From contig NZ_CP135971.1 of NCBI RefSeq assembly GCF_032463525.1, positions 3,224,001 through 3,288,000 on the forward strand: a DNA stretch of 64,000 bases, given 5' to 3'. The notes beneath the pieces were generated by a model, which had not been told where the DNA came from, made no database searches, and saw only the letters and a program-made list of their open reading frames with translations. The position numbers and the translations under genes are program-made. The DNA comes from Pseudomonas sp. DTU_2021_1001937_2_SI_NGA_ILE_001 (GTDB taxonomy: Bacteria > Pseudomonadota > Gammaproteobacteria > Pseudomonadales > Pseudomonadaceae). Within the stretch, counting starts at the first letter, position 1. The number at the start of each line of letters is the position of its first letter. Positions 35,800 to 44,773 of the stretch are shown in pieces.

Positions 35800-37755
35800 A
35801 TGAAAAAAGGAAATGGTACGTCCGGGCACCCCCTGGAACTTCCACCTGTCATTATCACCCCGAACCAGCCAGACCCACTTCCTACGGGCCGCAACATAGG
35901 TGGCGGCTGGATGATCCACGCCGGACCATCCGGTGGATTCTTCAGCAATACCGGTTCGTCACGAGGCAGTAAACGCAGACGCAAGCTGGCCATGGCCCAG
36001 GCGGTCGCGCAAGCGCAGGCTCGTGCTCAAGCCGAGGCCGAAGCCCTGGCCCATGCGCAGGAGCAGGCACGACTGGCCGAGCAGGCGCGTCTAGCCGAAC
36101 AGGCCCGTCTGACTGAGCAAGCACGCCTCGAAGCCGAAGCCCAGGCTCGTGCACAGCGCGAGCAGGCCTGGCAACAGGCGCTGGATAGCCGCAGCAGCAG
36201 CTTTCAAACGTTCCAGTCCGAACTCGTCCGCCACCTTGAGCAAGCCAGTGTCGACCAGCCCACCGAGCTGAACGCAGAGCTCGATGCACTGACACCTTTC
36301 CTGGCCGACCTGTTCGGTACTTCGACGGCCACGGACCCGATCCTGGAGGAGAAAACCAGGATCAACTACCTGCTGGCGCAGAAGCAGGCCGAACTGCAGC
36401 AACGCAACCTCAAGGCGCAACACTGGCAGGCCGAGCTGGCGACCGTTACGCCTGAGCAATACCGGCACTACCTGGCCAGTCGCAGCCTGGGGGAGGCTGC
36501 CCGGGTCGAGCAGGCCCACCAGACCTGGCTGCAGGCACACGACAACGCCCACGAAACCCGGCTGCTGGCCGAGGCTGTGGTGTACCTGGAGCACCGCAGC
36601 GCAGCGCTCTCGGCACGCCACGCCCAAGCCTGGCAGGCAGCACAGGCCGCGCAACGCCTGCCTGTCGATGCGCCACCCGCGCCAACGGTACTGGATCGCC
36701 TGTGGTCGCTGATTGCAACGGCGGACCACCCGGCAAACGCTCCAGCCTCCAGCGACGCCCTGGACAGGGCCACGCAGATCGGCAAGCAGCTGTTCTACCA
36801 GGCCGCGCGCGAAGCGCTGAAAAGACCATCGGCCTTTTCCCTGCTGGCCTACTCACCCAGCCTGGCAGACGCCGAGCTGCCCAGCCCGATCCTGGCCAGC
36901 CCGGTCTCTCAGTTGGGCCTGAGCGACGCGGTCGATCTGCAACATGTCGGCAACACGCGGGGCAGCATCGCGGTTCCTTATCGGCTGGTCGAGGTCGACG
37001 AAGGCGCCGGCGCCATCACGCGCTGGACACTTGCCGACGGGCTGGAAGCCGGCCAGCGCGTGCGCGTGCGAAACGTCACGCACAACCTTCAGAACAATAC
37101 CTATGAGTTCATCCGTGACGGCGACACGACACCGGCACTGATCTGGACTCCACTACACAAGCCGGCCGACAGTTCCACCTGGTTTCCCGGCCAGCAGCCC
37201 GCGCTACCTGCCGACCCCGGCCAGGACCTAGAGCCACAACCGGCCTGGGCCACCAGCCTGCCCGGTGTCACCCTCGCACCAGACGACTACATCCTGGTGT
37301 TCCCACCAGGCTCCGGCCTGCCGAACACCTACCTGCTGTTCAAGGACCCGCGTCGTCTACCGGGCGTTGCCACGGGCTATGGACAGCCGGTGACCGGCAC
37401 CTGGCTGGGCGAAGCGGCTCATGGCCAGGGCGCGCCGTTACCGGCGCATATCGCGGATCAGCTAAGGGGGCGACGCTTTGCGAGTTTTGACAAGTTCAGG
37501 CAAGCGGTGTGGTTGGCAGTCTCTCGTGATCCTGAGCTTAGTCAGCAATTCGATGAGACGAATATACGCAGAATGGCATTGACGAATGCGCCTTATACAT
37601 CCGAACAGGGAAAAGTAGGCGGACGGGATCGCTTTGAGATTCACCACATCGAGGAAATCGCTAAAGGTGGAGAAGTGTATGACATCGATAACTTGATCAT
37701 CATGACACCCAAACAACACATCGAACTACACCGAGCACAAAAAAATGAACCTTAA
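35800..37755 (+). CDS. S-type pyocin/colicin-like bacteriocin with HNH DNase domain
   Basis: A 651-residue nuclease bacteriocin. It has an N-terminal Gly/Pro-rich region (NIGGGWMIHAGPSGGF near residue 30), then a charged Ala/Gln/Glu coiled coil with AEQARL repeats (about residues 65-130), a pyocin-S-type middle domain (about 370-530) and a C-terminal colicin DNase domain. The HNH motif is complete: His615/His616 in FEIHHIEE, Asn631 in YDIDNLI, His640 and His644 in KQHIELH, as in colicins E2/E9. The last 300 bases are clearly lower in GC than the rest, which suggests domain exchange. The immunity gene overlaps its end by 11 bases. The target is DNA of related strains that carry the receptor. 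Confidence 0.9.
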   Translation: MKKGNGTSGHPLELPPVIITPNQPDPLPTGRNIGGGWMIHAGPSGGFFSNTGSSRGSKRRRKLAMAQAVAQAQARAQAEAEALAHAQEQARLAEQARLAEQARLTEQARLEAEAQARAQREQAWQQALDSRSSSFQTFQSELVRHLEQASVDQPTELNAELDALTPFLADLFGTSTATDPILEEKTRINYLLAQKQAELQQRNLKAQHWQAELATVTPEQYRHYLASRSLGEAARVEQAHQTWLQAHDNAHETRLLAEAVVYLEHRSAALSARHAQAWQAAQAAQRLPVDAPPAPTVLDRLWSLIATADHPANAPASSDALDRATQIGKQLFYQAAREALKRPSAFSLLAYSPSLADAELPSPILASPVSQLGLSDAVDLQHVGNTRGSIAVPYRLVEVDEGAGAITRWTLADGLEAGQRVRVRNVTHNLQNNTYEFIRDGDTTPALIWTPLHKPADSSTWFPGQQPALPADPGQDLEPQPAWATSLPGVTLAPDDYILVFPPGSGLPNTYLLFKDPRRLPGVATGYGQPVTGTWLGEAAHGQGAPLPAHIADQLRGRRFASFDKFRQAVWLAVSRDPELSQQFDETNIRRMALTNAPYTSEQGKVGGRDRFEIHHIEEIAKGGEVYDIDNLIIMTPKQHIELHRAQKNEP

Positions 37756-38041
37756 AGAGAAACTTGAAGATTATACAGAACAAGAGTTCCGGGCGCTTAT
37801 AGACCCGCTCTTTAGACCCCCGAAGGGCATGTCTGGAAAAGCACTGGATCGCTATACAACAAAGTTCGTAGCTCATTTCAGGAAAGTGACTGGACACCCT
37901 GCCGGCTCCGACCTGATCTTCTGGCCCGCAGCCGACCAGGAGGACAGCCCTGACGGTGTGTTGAAGTCCATCAAGGACTGGCGCGCACAAAACGGCAAGC
38001 CGGGCTTCAAGGCGCCTGACAGCGACAGCTCCGACCACTGA
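37745..38041 (+). CDS. Colicin E-type DNase immunity protein
   Basis: A 98-residue Im2/Im9-family protein that binds and blocks the cognate HNH nuclease. Family pattern is clear: KEKLEDYTEQEFRALIDPLF at the start, then HPAGSDLIFWP (residues 51-61), DSPDGVLKSIKDWRAQNGKPGF. In colicin Im proteins the core is SDLIYYP with two hot-spot tyrosines; here they are Phe59 and Trp60. It also has a longer second loop (RPPKGMSGKALDR). It overlaps the toxin gene by 11 bases, the usual coupling. Confidence 0.92.
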   Translation: MNLKEKLEDYTEQEFRALIDPLFRPPKGMSGKALDRYTTKFVAHFRKVTGHPAGSDLIFWPAADQEDSPDGVLKSIKDWRAQNGKPGFKAPDSDSSDH

Positions 38042-38081
38042 AATCACTCAACACCACACGATCACACCGAGGACACACTTC

Positions 38082-38918
38082 ATGGAAGAATTTCACCATC
38101 ACTTCAGCCAGCTACCTGATTTCCTGCAACATGAGGTCAGCGCGCTGGTCGAGCACACCCCTGGCCTGCCCGGCTCACACGTCGTCGACCGCCACCGTAT
38201 CGCCGCCGAGCAACTGGCGCACAGGAAGTACGCCGAGCTTGCTCCGCAGGATATCGCCGACGCCCGCCAGTTTCTGGGCAACCAGCCTTACACCAAGCCT
38301 GGCATCGAACATTACCTGCACCACCGTAACCAGGGCATCACGGGTATCGGTCTTCTGCCGTCGATCCAGAATGCCCACTTTGTCCTGGAGTCCACGCGCT
38401 TCCTGAACGAGTTCGCCCAGCGCGTAGCGCCCATCGTCGGGCGGCTGCGCCATGAGGAACATTTGGCCGCCGTACGCCATGCCGAAGAAATGGCCCGTCA
38501 GCATGCCGAACGGCTGGCGGCGGAGGCCGCGCGCCGTCTGGCCGAGCAACAGGCTGAAGAGGCCGCGCGTGAACTGGCCCGCAGGCAAGTGGAAGAAGCT
38601 CGTCAACGCGCTCGCCTGGAGCTCGAAGACTCCAGGCAACGAGCACAGCGCGAGCAAGAGGAAGCGACGCGCCTGCCGGCGCTGCACCAGGCTGAAGAAC
38701 AGGCCCGCCTCGAGGCCGCCAGGCTTGGGGCCAATACATCAATCAGCGGGGCTCTGGGGCCGCAGGCCAGCGCCGTGGTCGACATAGCCTATGCGACGCT
38801 CAAAAACAGCATCGAGCAGGCCATCTCGGCCTTTCAGCAAACGCTGGGCGGCCATGTCGACCTGACTCAGGACGCGCCCTTCCAGGCACTCCTGCGCCGG
38901 GCAGCCACGCCCACCTGA
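38082..38918 (+). CDS. Uncharacterised coiled-coil protein in bacteriocin operon
   Basis: A 278-residue protein starting MEEFHHHFSQLPDFLQHEVS, 40 bases after the immunity gene on the same strand. Residues about 1-120 are mixed helix with no signal peptide or membrane segment. Residues about 125-215 are a long charged coiled coil (AEEMARQHAERLAAEAARRL and similar), like the coiled coil of the adjacent bacteriocin. The tail (about 215-278) has AYATLKNSIEQAISAFQQTL. I recognise no family or enzyme motif. It lacks a nuclease or immunity motif. It may be a toxin-less bacteriocin relative or an accessory for release or translocation; this is inference only. Confidence 0.75.
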   Translation: MEEFHHHFSQLPDFLQHEVSALVEHTPGLPGSHVVDRHRIAAEQLAHRKYAELAPQDIADARQFLGNQPYTKPGIEHYLHHRNQGITGIGLLPSIQNAHFVLESTRFLNEFAQRVAPIVGRLRHEEHLAAVRHAEEMARQHAERLAAEAARRLAEQQAEEAARELARRQVEEARQRARLELEDSRQRAQREQEEATRLPALHQAEEQARLEAARLGANTSISGALGPQASAVVDIAYATLKNSIEQAISAFQQTLGGHVDLTQDAPFQALLRRAATPT

Positions 38919-38926
38919 ATAACGGC

Positions 38927-38952
38927 GGCGCCGAGCTTCGCGTCTCGGCGCC
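38927..38952. terminator. Hairpin after bacteriocin operon
   Basis: GGCGCCGAG and CTCGGCGCC pair perfectly around eight bases, just after the third bacteriocin-operon gene and before the convergent gcvR-like gene. T-tract is weak. Confidence 0.55.
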
Positions 38953-38960
38953 GTACAGTG

Positions 38961-39473
38961 TCATTCCTCTTCGCGCAGCTCCACCATCAGGTCGTCGGCC
39001 AGGGTTTCCAGGTGCGCCTGCAGGTCTTCCAGGGTCAGGCCGTGGGGCACGCCGAGTACGGCGTTGGCGCGGAACAGCCACTCGCCGCTCATCGGGGCGG
39101 TGTGTACGTCGGTCACCAGGCGCTCCACGTTGACGCCCTGCCCGGCGAGCAGGCGGGTGATGTCGCGAACGATGCCCGGGCGGTCGTTGCCCACCAGCGA
39201 CATGTGGATGGGCGTGCTGGCGGCGGGTTGCTGTTCGCTGTCTTCGGCGAGCAGCACACGAATGTCGTGGGCCGACAGCTCGTGCAGCGCGGCCACCAAT
39301 TGCGCGTGGCGCTCTGCTGGCACGCTGACGCGCAGAATCCCGGCGAACTGCCCGGCCAGGCGCGACATGCGGCTTTCCAGCCAGTTGCCGCCCTGTTCGG
39401 CGATACAGTGGGCGATGCGTTCCACCTGCCCCGGTTTGTCAGGGGCAACCACGGTGACGACCAAGTGATCCAC
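38961..39473 (-). CDS. GcvR-like ACT-domain regulatory protein
   Basis: A 170-residue protein with two ACT domains, as in the glycine cleavage regulator GcvR: DHLVVTVVAPDKPGQVERIAHC (about residues 2-23) and HMSLVGNDRPGIVRDITRLL (about 88-107). The start is GTG at 39473, preceded by AGAGGAA; an upstream in-frame ATG would add an unrelated 35-residue tail. In E. coli GcvR acts by binding GcvA. No gcvA is adjacent. It is divergent from glcB with 470 bases of REP-containing spacer. Confidence 0.82.
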   Translation of the reverse strand: MDHLVVTVVAPDKPGQVERIAHCIAEQGGNWLESRMSRLAGQFAGILRVSVPAERHAQLVAALHELSAHDIRVLLAEDSEQQPAASTPIHMSLVGNDRPGIVRDITRLLAGQGVNVERLVTDVHTAPMSGEWLFRANAVLGVPHGLTLEDLQAHLETLADDLMVELREEE

Positions 39474-39617
39474 AGGCAATTCCTCTTGTTGGCTAGAGCA
39501 CGGGGGTACGCAGCAAGCTGTCAGGCAAGTATAGGCAGACCTAGCGGCCTGGCCTGTGCCGAAGGTTAACCGACTCACTGGGAGCGCAAGACAGTCTGGT
39601 CAGGCGCCAGGTGGCTC

Positions 39618-39709
39618 GGTAGGAGCGGCTTTAGCCGCGAAAGCGCAGGGAAATTCACCGCATCTGTTGTGAACATGCGATCGCTTCGCGGCTGAAGCCG
39701 CTCCTACCG
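39618..39709. repeat. REPIN (type A, plus orientation)
   Basis: GGTAGGAGCGGCTTTAGCCG and CGGCTGAAGCCGCTCCTACC flank the conserved spacer with CCGCATCTGTTGTGAACATG. It lies between the gcvR-like gene and glcB. Confidence 0.75.
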
Positions 39710-39845
39710 GGTCTCATCGAACGGCATTGGCTTGAGTAGGGAAAACTCCAACCAACGCACGACGTCGCCACGACATGCGTGACCCAATGGAAAAATCCAG
39801 TCGTTTAATGACGTATTTGGTCGCATTTTCACGCGCGCATTCCTC

Positions 39846-39873
39846 ATGTAGTATTCCCCGGCGCGCACTACAT
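39846..39873. promoter_or_regulatory. Inverted repeat upstream of glcB
   Basis: ATGTAGT and ACTACAT are perfect 7-bp inverted arms with a 14-base GC-rich loop, about 70 bases before the glcB start codon. It may be an operator or a leader hairpin. Confidence 0.4.
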
Positions 39874-39944
39874 AAGTAAACCCTTTCCAATTTTCGTGCT
39901 CGCGAACCGGGCGCTCCACCGCTGAGCTGAGTGAGGCAAGTGCA

Positions 39945-42119
39945 ATGACTGAATACGTTCAAGTCGGCGACCTGCAGGTCGCCAAGATCCTGTTCGACTT
40001 CGTGCAGAACGAAGCAGTCCCCGGGACCGGCGTCGATGCCGCGGCCTTCTGGACCGGGGCGGATGCACTGATTCACGAGCTGGCTCCCAAGAACCGCGCC
40101 TTGCTGGCCAAGCGCGACGAGCTGCAAGCCAGGATCGACACCTGGCACCGCGAACACGCAGGCCAGCCGCTGGATGGGGCGGCCTACAAGCGTTTTCTGC
40201 AGGACATCGGTTACCTGCTGCCAGACCCCGGCAGCGTGGACGTCAGCACCACCGGAGTGGATGAGGAGATTGCCCGCATGGCCGGCCCGCAGCTGGTGGT
40301 GCCGGTGATGAACGCCCGCTTTGCCCTCAACGCCGCCAATGCCCGCTGGGGCTCGCTATACGATGCGCTGTACGGCACCGACGCCATCGGTGAAGAAGGC
40401 GGCGCACAGCGCGGGCCGGGCTACAACCGGGTGCGCGGCGACAAGGTCATCGCCTTCGGCCGCGCCCTGCTCGACCAAGCCGTACCGCTGGCCAACGGCT
40501 CGCACGTCGATGCCACCGCCTACCACCTGATCGACGGCAAGCTGGTGGTGGCCCTGCGCGACGGCAGCCAGACCCTGCTGCAAGACACCACACAACTGGT
40601 CGGCTTCCAGGGCGATGCCGCCGCACCGATCGCCGTGCTGCTCAAGCACCATGGCCTGCACCTGGAAATCCAGATCGACGCCAGCAGCCCCATCGGGCAG
40701 ACCGACGCTGCCGGGGTCAAGGACATCCTCCTGGAAGCGGCGCTGACCACCATCATGGACTGCGAAGACTCCATTGCCGCCGTAGACGCCGCCGACAAGA
40801 CCCTGGTGTACCGCAACTGGCTGGGCCTGATGAAAGGCGACCTGGCCGAGACGCTGACCAAGGGCGGGCAGACCTTCACCCGTACCATGAACCCCGACCG
40901 CTGCTACACCACGCCAGACGGCGGTGAGCTGACCCTGCATGGCCGTTCGCTGCTGTTCATCCGCAACGTCGGCCACCTGATGACCATCGACGCCATTCTC
41001 GACCGTGACGGCCAGGAAGTACCGGAAGGCATTCTCGACGCCCTGGTTACCAGCCTGGTGGCCATCCACGACCTCAAGGGCAACACCTCGCGGGCCAACA
41101 GCCGCAGCGGCTCGGTGTACATCGTCAAGCCGAAGATGCACGGCCCCGAGGAAGTGGCCTTCGCCAACCTGCTGTTCGAGCGCGTCGAGGGCGTACTGGG
41201 CCTGCCGCGTAACACGCTGAAGGTCGGCATCATGGACGAAGAGCGGCGCACCTCGGTCAACCTCAAGGCCTGCATCCAGGCCGCCCGCGAACGCGTGGTG
41301 TTCATCAACACCGGTTTCCTCGACCGCACCGGCGACGAGATCCACACCTCCATGGAAGCCGGCCCGATGGTGCGCAAGGCGCAGATGAAGGCCGAAAAAT
41401 GGATTGGCGCCTACGAGAACTCCAACGTCGACGTCGGTCTGCGCTGCGGGCTGCAGGGCCGTGCGCAAATCGGCAAGGGCATGTGGGCGATGCCCGACCT
41501 GATGGCGGCGATGCTCGAGCAGAAGATCGCTCACCCGCTGGCCGGGGCCAACACCGCATGGGTGCCTTCGCCCACGGCGGCGGTGCTGCATGCCCTGCAC
41601 TACCACAAGGTCGATGTGTTCGCCCGCCAGGCGGAACTGGCGCGCCGTGAACCGGCGTCGGTGGGCGACATCCTCACCATTCCCCTGGCGCCGCACACCG
41701 ACTGGAGTGCCGACGAGCTGCGCAACGAGCTGGACAACAACGCCCAAGGCATCCTCGGCTACGTGGTGCGTTGGATCGACCAGGGCGTGGGCTGTTCGAA
41801 GGTGCCGGACATCAACGATGTCGGCCTGATGGAAGACCGCGCGACCCTGCGCATCTCCAGCCAGCACATCGCCAACTGGCTGCGCCATGGCGTGATCAGC
41901 CGCGAGCAGGTGCTGGAGAGTTTCCGGCGCATGGCCGTGGTGGTGGACCGGCAGAATGCCAGTGACGCGGCGTACCGCCCGCTGGCGCCGGACTTCGACA
42001 GCAACATCGCCTTCCAGGCCGCGCTGGAACTGGTACTTGAAGGCACCCGCCAGCCCAACGGCTACACCGAGCCGGTGCTGCACCGTCGGCGCCGCGAGTT
42101 CAAGGCTGCCAACCGCTAG
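39945..42119 (+). CDS. glcB: Malate synthase G
   Basis: Condenses glyoxylate with acetyl-CoA to malate in the glyoxylate/glycolate pathway. The 724-residue protein has the full G-isoform length. Recognisable segments are [46 protein letters not shown] and the C-terminal [19 protein letters not shown]. It is monocistronic; the strong hairpin at 42127-42186 follows. Confidence 0.97.
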   Translation: MTEYVQVGDLQVAKILFDFVQNEAVPGTGVDAAAFWTGADALIHELAPKNRALLAKRDELQARIDTWHREHAGQPLDGAAYKRFLQDIGYLLPDPGSVDVSTTGVDEEIARMAGPQLVVPVMNARFALNAANARWGSLYDALYGTDAIGEEGGAQRGPGYNRVRGDKVIAFGRALLDQAVPLANGSHVDATAYHLIDGKLVVALRDGSQTLLQDTTQLVGFQGDAAAPIAVLLKHHGLHLEIQIDASSPIGQTDAAGVKDILLEAALTTIMDCEDSIAAVDAADKTLVYRNWLGLMKGDLAETLTKGGQTFTRTMNPDRCYTTPDGGELTLHGRSLLFIRNVGHLMTIDAILDRDGQEVPEGILDALVTSLVAIHDLKGNTSRANSRSGSVYIVKPKMHGPEEVAFANLLFERVEGVLGLPRNTLKVGIMDEERRTSVNLKACIQAARERVVFINTGFLDRTGDEIHTSMEAGPMVRKAQMKAEKWIGAYENSNVDVGLRCGLQGRAQIGKGMWAMPDLMAAMLEQKIAHPLAGANTAWVPSPTAAVLHALHYHKVDVFARQAELARREPASVGDILTIPLAPHTDWSADELRNELDNNAQGILGYVVRWIDQGVGCSKVPDINDVGLMEDRATLRISSQHIANWLRHGVISREQVLESFRRMAVVVDRQNASDAAYRPLAPDFDSNIAFQAALELVLEGTRQPNGYTEPVLHRRRREFKAANR

Positions 42120-42126
42120 GGCACTG

Positions 42127-42186
42127 CCCCCGTAGAAACGACTTCAGCCCGCAAGCTTGTCGCGGCTGAAGCCGCTTCTACGGGGG
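42127..42186. terminator. Bidirectional REP-derived hairpin between glcB and response regulator gene
   Basis: CCCCCGTAGAA and TTCTACGGGGG are the ends of a nearly continuous 60-base hairpin with type A REP arms. It separates two convergent genes and is followed by TTGTC on the plus side. Confidence 0.65.
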
Positions 42187-42189
42187 TTG

Positions 42190-42639
42190 TCAGGCATTGA
42201 TGCCCAGCTCGCGCCTGACCAGCTTCACCAGTTGCTTGGTGTTGATCGGCTTGAGCAGGAAATCCACCACGCTCAGGTGCATGGCATCGATGGCATCGCG
42301 CACGCTGGCATCGCCGGAGACGATGATGATCGGCAGTTCGGCACGTGCCGAATCGCGCACCCGGCGGATCAGCTCCATCCCGTCGCAGGGCGCCATGCGC
42401 AGGTCGGTGATCAGCAGGCCGATGGACTCGCGGCTGTTCAGCACTTCGAGGGCCTCGGCACTGCCGGGCGCGGTCATGCAACTGATGTCGTGGAGGTTGA
42501 GAATTTCAGCCAGCAGCTCGCGAGCATCCAGGTCATCGTCGACGATGAGCACCCGCTGCGCGACCTCACGGGTCTGGGTCAGCATCACTTCCTGGAGGGC
42601 GTCGAGTTCCTCGTCGCTGAGAATGTCGTGATCGGTCAT
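42190..42639 (-). CDS. Receiver-only response regulator
   Basis: A 149-residue protein with one REC domain. About 28 residues of N-terminal extension (ILSDEELDALQEVMLTQTRE) precede RVLIVDDDLDARELLAEIL; the phosphoacceptor Asp is in LLITDLRMAP, the Thr/Ser in IIIVSGDA and the Lys in FLLKPIN. No output domain or neighbouring histidine kinase gene is seen. It could act through protein contact or as a phosphate sink. Confidence 0.88.
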   Translation of the reverse strand: MTDHDILSDEELDALQEVMLTQTREVAQRVLIVDDDLDARELLAEILNLHDISCMTAPGSAEALEVLNSRESIGLLITDLRMAPCDGMELIRRVRDSARAELPIIIVSGDASVRDAIDAMHLSVVDFLLKPINTKQLVKLVRRELGINA

Positions 42640-42838
42640 TGGAATCTCATCATTGCCTGGGCGTATTCTGCCAATCCTTCAATAACAAACCGTGACGCTG
42701 CCAGGCGGTTGACTCACCCGGCGCGCCACTCCTTGGGCAGCCCTGCACGGCTCGCATCCTTATAGACTTACGTCCAATGGGCACTGGACGACAAGCGACC
42801 GACCATGGTCATGAACAACAAAAAAAGCGGTGCACGAC

Positions 42839-44773
42839 ATGAGTAAAGCAGATGCCTTCACCGAGGCAGGAAAAACCGCTGTCCTGCAAAACATCCACGG
42901 CACCATGCAGTTCCTGCAACGTTTTCCTCCGTTCAACCAGATGGAAAGCGCGCACCTGGCGTATCTGGTCGAGCAATGCCAGCTGCGCTTCTATGCGGCT
43001 GGCGACAGCATCATCAAGCCCGCCGACGGCCCTGTGGAACACTTCCACATCGTCAAGCAGGGTCGCGTGGTGGGCGAGCGTCCGCATTCGGCACGCCGCG
43101 GCACCGAAACCACCTTCGAAATCACCACCGGCGAATGCTTTCCGCTGGCGGCACTGCTGGGCGAACGGGCCACACGCACCGAACACCTGGCGGCCGAAGA
43201 CACCTTCTGCCTGCAACTGAACAAGCAGGCCTTCATCAAACTGTTTTCCCTTTCCACCTGCTTTCGCGACTTCGCCCTGCGCGGGGTCAGCAGCCTGCTG
43301 GAGCAGGTCAACCAGCAGGTGCAGCAGCGCGCGGCAGAGACTCTGGGCACCCAGTACTCGCTGAACACCCGGCTCGGCGAACTGGCCATGCGCCACCCGG
43401 TCATGTGTCGCCCCGGCACACCCATGCGCGAAGCGGTCAAGCTGATGCACGAGCAACAGGTCGGCAGCATCGTGATCGTCGACGAGCGTCAGGCGCCGCT
43501 GGGCATCTTCACTCTGCGCGACCTGCGCGAAGCGGTGGCTGATGCCAGCGCCGATTTCAGCCAGGGCATCGAACAGTTCATGAGCCCGTCGCCGTTCTAC
43601 CTGAGCCCGGACGCCAGCGCCTTCGACGCCGCCATTGCCATGACCGGCCGGCATATCGCCCATGTCTGCCTGGTACGCGACGGGCGCCTGTGCGGGGTGG
43701 TCTCCGAGCGCGACCTGTTTTCCCTGCAACGCGTCGACCTGGTGCACCTGGCGCGCACCATTCGCAACGCACCGCGTATCGAAACCCTGGTGCACCTGCG
43801 CGGCGACATCGTGCAACTGGTTGACCGCATGCTCGCGCACGGCGCGTCGTCCACGCAGATCACCCAGATCATCACCCTGCTCAACGATCACACCGTCTGC
43901 CGGGTCATCGAACTGACCCTCGAAGACCTGGGCGACCCCGGCATTCCCTTCAGCTGGCTGTGTTTCGGCAGCGAGGGGCGGCGCGAGCAGACCCTGCATA
44001 CCGACCAGGACAACGGCATTCTCTTCGAAGCGACAGACGCCACGCAGGCCGAAGAGTTCCGCACCCGCCTGCTACCGCTCGCCGAGCGCATCAACCAGGC
44101 CCTGGCGCAGTGCGGCTTCAGCCTGTGCAAGGGCAACATCATGGCCGGCAACCCAGAGCTGTGCCTGTCGCGCAGCGAGTGGGCGCGGCGCTTCTCGGCG
44201 TTCATTCGTGAAGCGACGCCCGAAAACCTGCTGGCTTCGAGCATCTATTTCGACCTGCGCGTGGTGTGGGGCGAAGAGAGCGGCGGCGCCTACCTGCGTC
44301 GCCTGATCCTCGACCAGGTCGCCGACAATCGCCTGTTCCAGCGCATGCTGGCCGAAAACGCGCTGCGTCAGCGGCCACCGGTGGGGCGCTTCAAGGACTT
44401 CGTGCTGGCCCGCAAGGGCAGCGACAAAGACACCCTGGACCTCAAGACCGAAGGCCTGACGCCGTTCGTCGACGGGGCGCGCCTGCTGGCCCTGGCCAAC
44501 GGCGTCGACGCCATCAACACCCTGGAGCGCCTGCGCCAGCTGGTGGAGCGCGAAGTCATCGACCCGCTGGATGGCGCGGCCTACGAAGAGGCCTACCACT
44601 TCATCCAGCAGACCCGCATGCAGCAGCACCAGCTGCAGAGCCGGCAAAACCTGCCGTACTCCAACCGCATCGACCCGGACACCCTCAACCATCTGGACCG
44701 GCGAATCCTGCGCGAATCCTTTCGCCAGGCCCAGCGCCTGCAAACCAGCCTCAGCCTGCGCTATCAACTATGA
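42839..44773 (+). CDS. cNMP-binding/CBS/DUF294 putative nucleotidyltransferase
   Basis: A 644-residue multi-domain signalling protein. A cyclic-nucleotide-binding-like domain covers about residues 20-140, a CBS pair about 175-290 (LAMRHPVMCRPGTPMREAVK, then FMSPSPFYLSPDAS) and a DUF294 nucleotidyltransferase domain follows with CFGSEGRREQTLHTDQDNGI near 375. A DUF294_C helical domain ends it. The GSxGRxE and DxD residues needed for catalysis are present. The stop overlaps the exonuclease start (ATGA). The start at 42839 has a weak ribosome site; a 13-codon ORF (42805-42846) overlaps it. Confidence 0.88.
   Translation: MSKADAFTEAGKTAVLQNIHGTMQFLQRFPPFNQMESAHLAYLVEQCQLRFYAAGDSIIKPADGPVEHFHIVKQGRVVGERPHSARRGTETTFEITTGECFPLAALLGERATRTEHLAAEDTFCLQLNKQAFIKLFSLSTCFRDFALRGVSSLLEQVNQQVQQRAAETLGTQYSLNTRLGELAMRHPVMCRPGTPMREAVKLMHEQQVGSIVIVDERQAPLGIFTLRDLREAVADASADFSQGIEQFMSPSPFYLSPDASAFDAAIAMTGRHIAHVCLVRDGRLCGVVSERDLFSLQRVDLVHLARTIRNAPRIETLVHLRGDIVQLVDRMLAHGASSTQITQIITLLNDHTVCRVIELTLEDLGDPGIPFSWLCFGSEGRREQTLHTDQDNGILFEATDATQAEEFRTRLLPLAERINQALAQCGFSLCKGNIMAGNPELCLSRSEWARRFSAFIREATPENLLASSIYFDLRVVWGEESGGAYLRRLILDQVADNRLFQRMLAENALRQRPPVGRFKDFVLARKGSDKDTLDLKTEGLTPFVDGARLLALANGVDAINTLERLRQLVEREVIDPLDGAAYEEAYHFIQQTRMQQHQLQSRQNLPYSNRIDPDTLNHLDRRILRESFRQAQRLQTSLSLRYQL

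Noticed and set aside
35127..38960. Bacteriocin region as a prophage or integrative island
   Set aside because: No integrase, attachment-site repeat or phage genes are present; only the three-gene operon and REP elements are seen.
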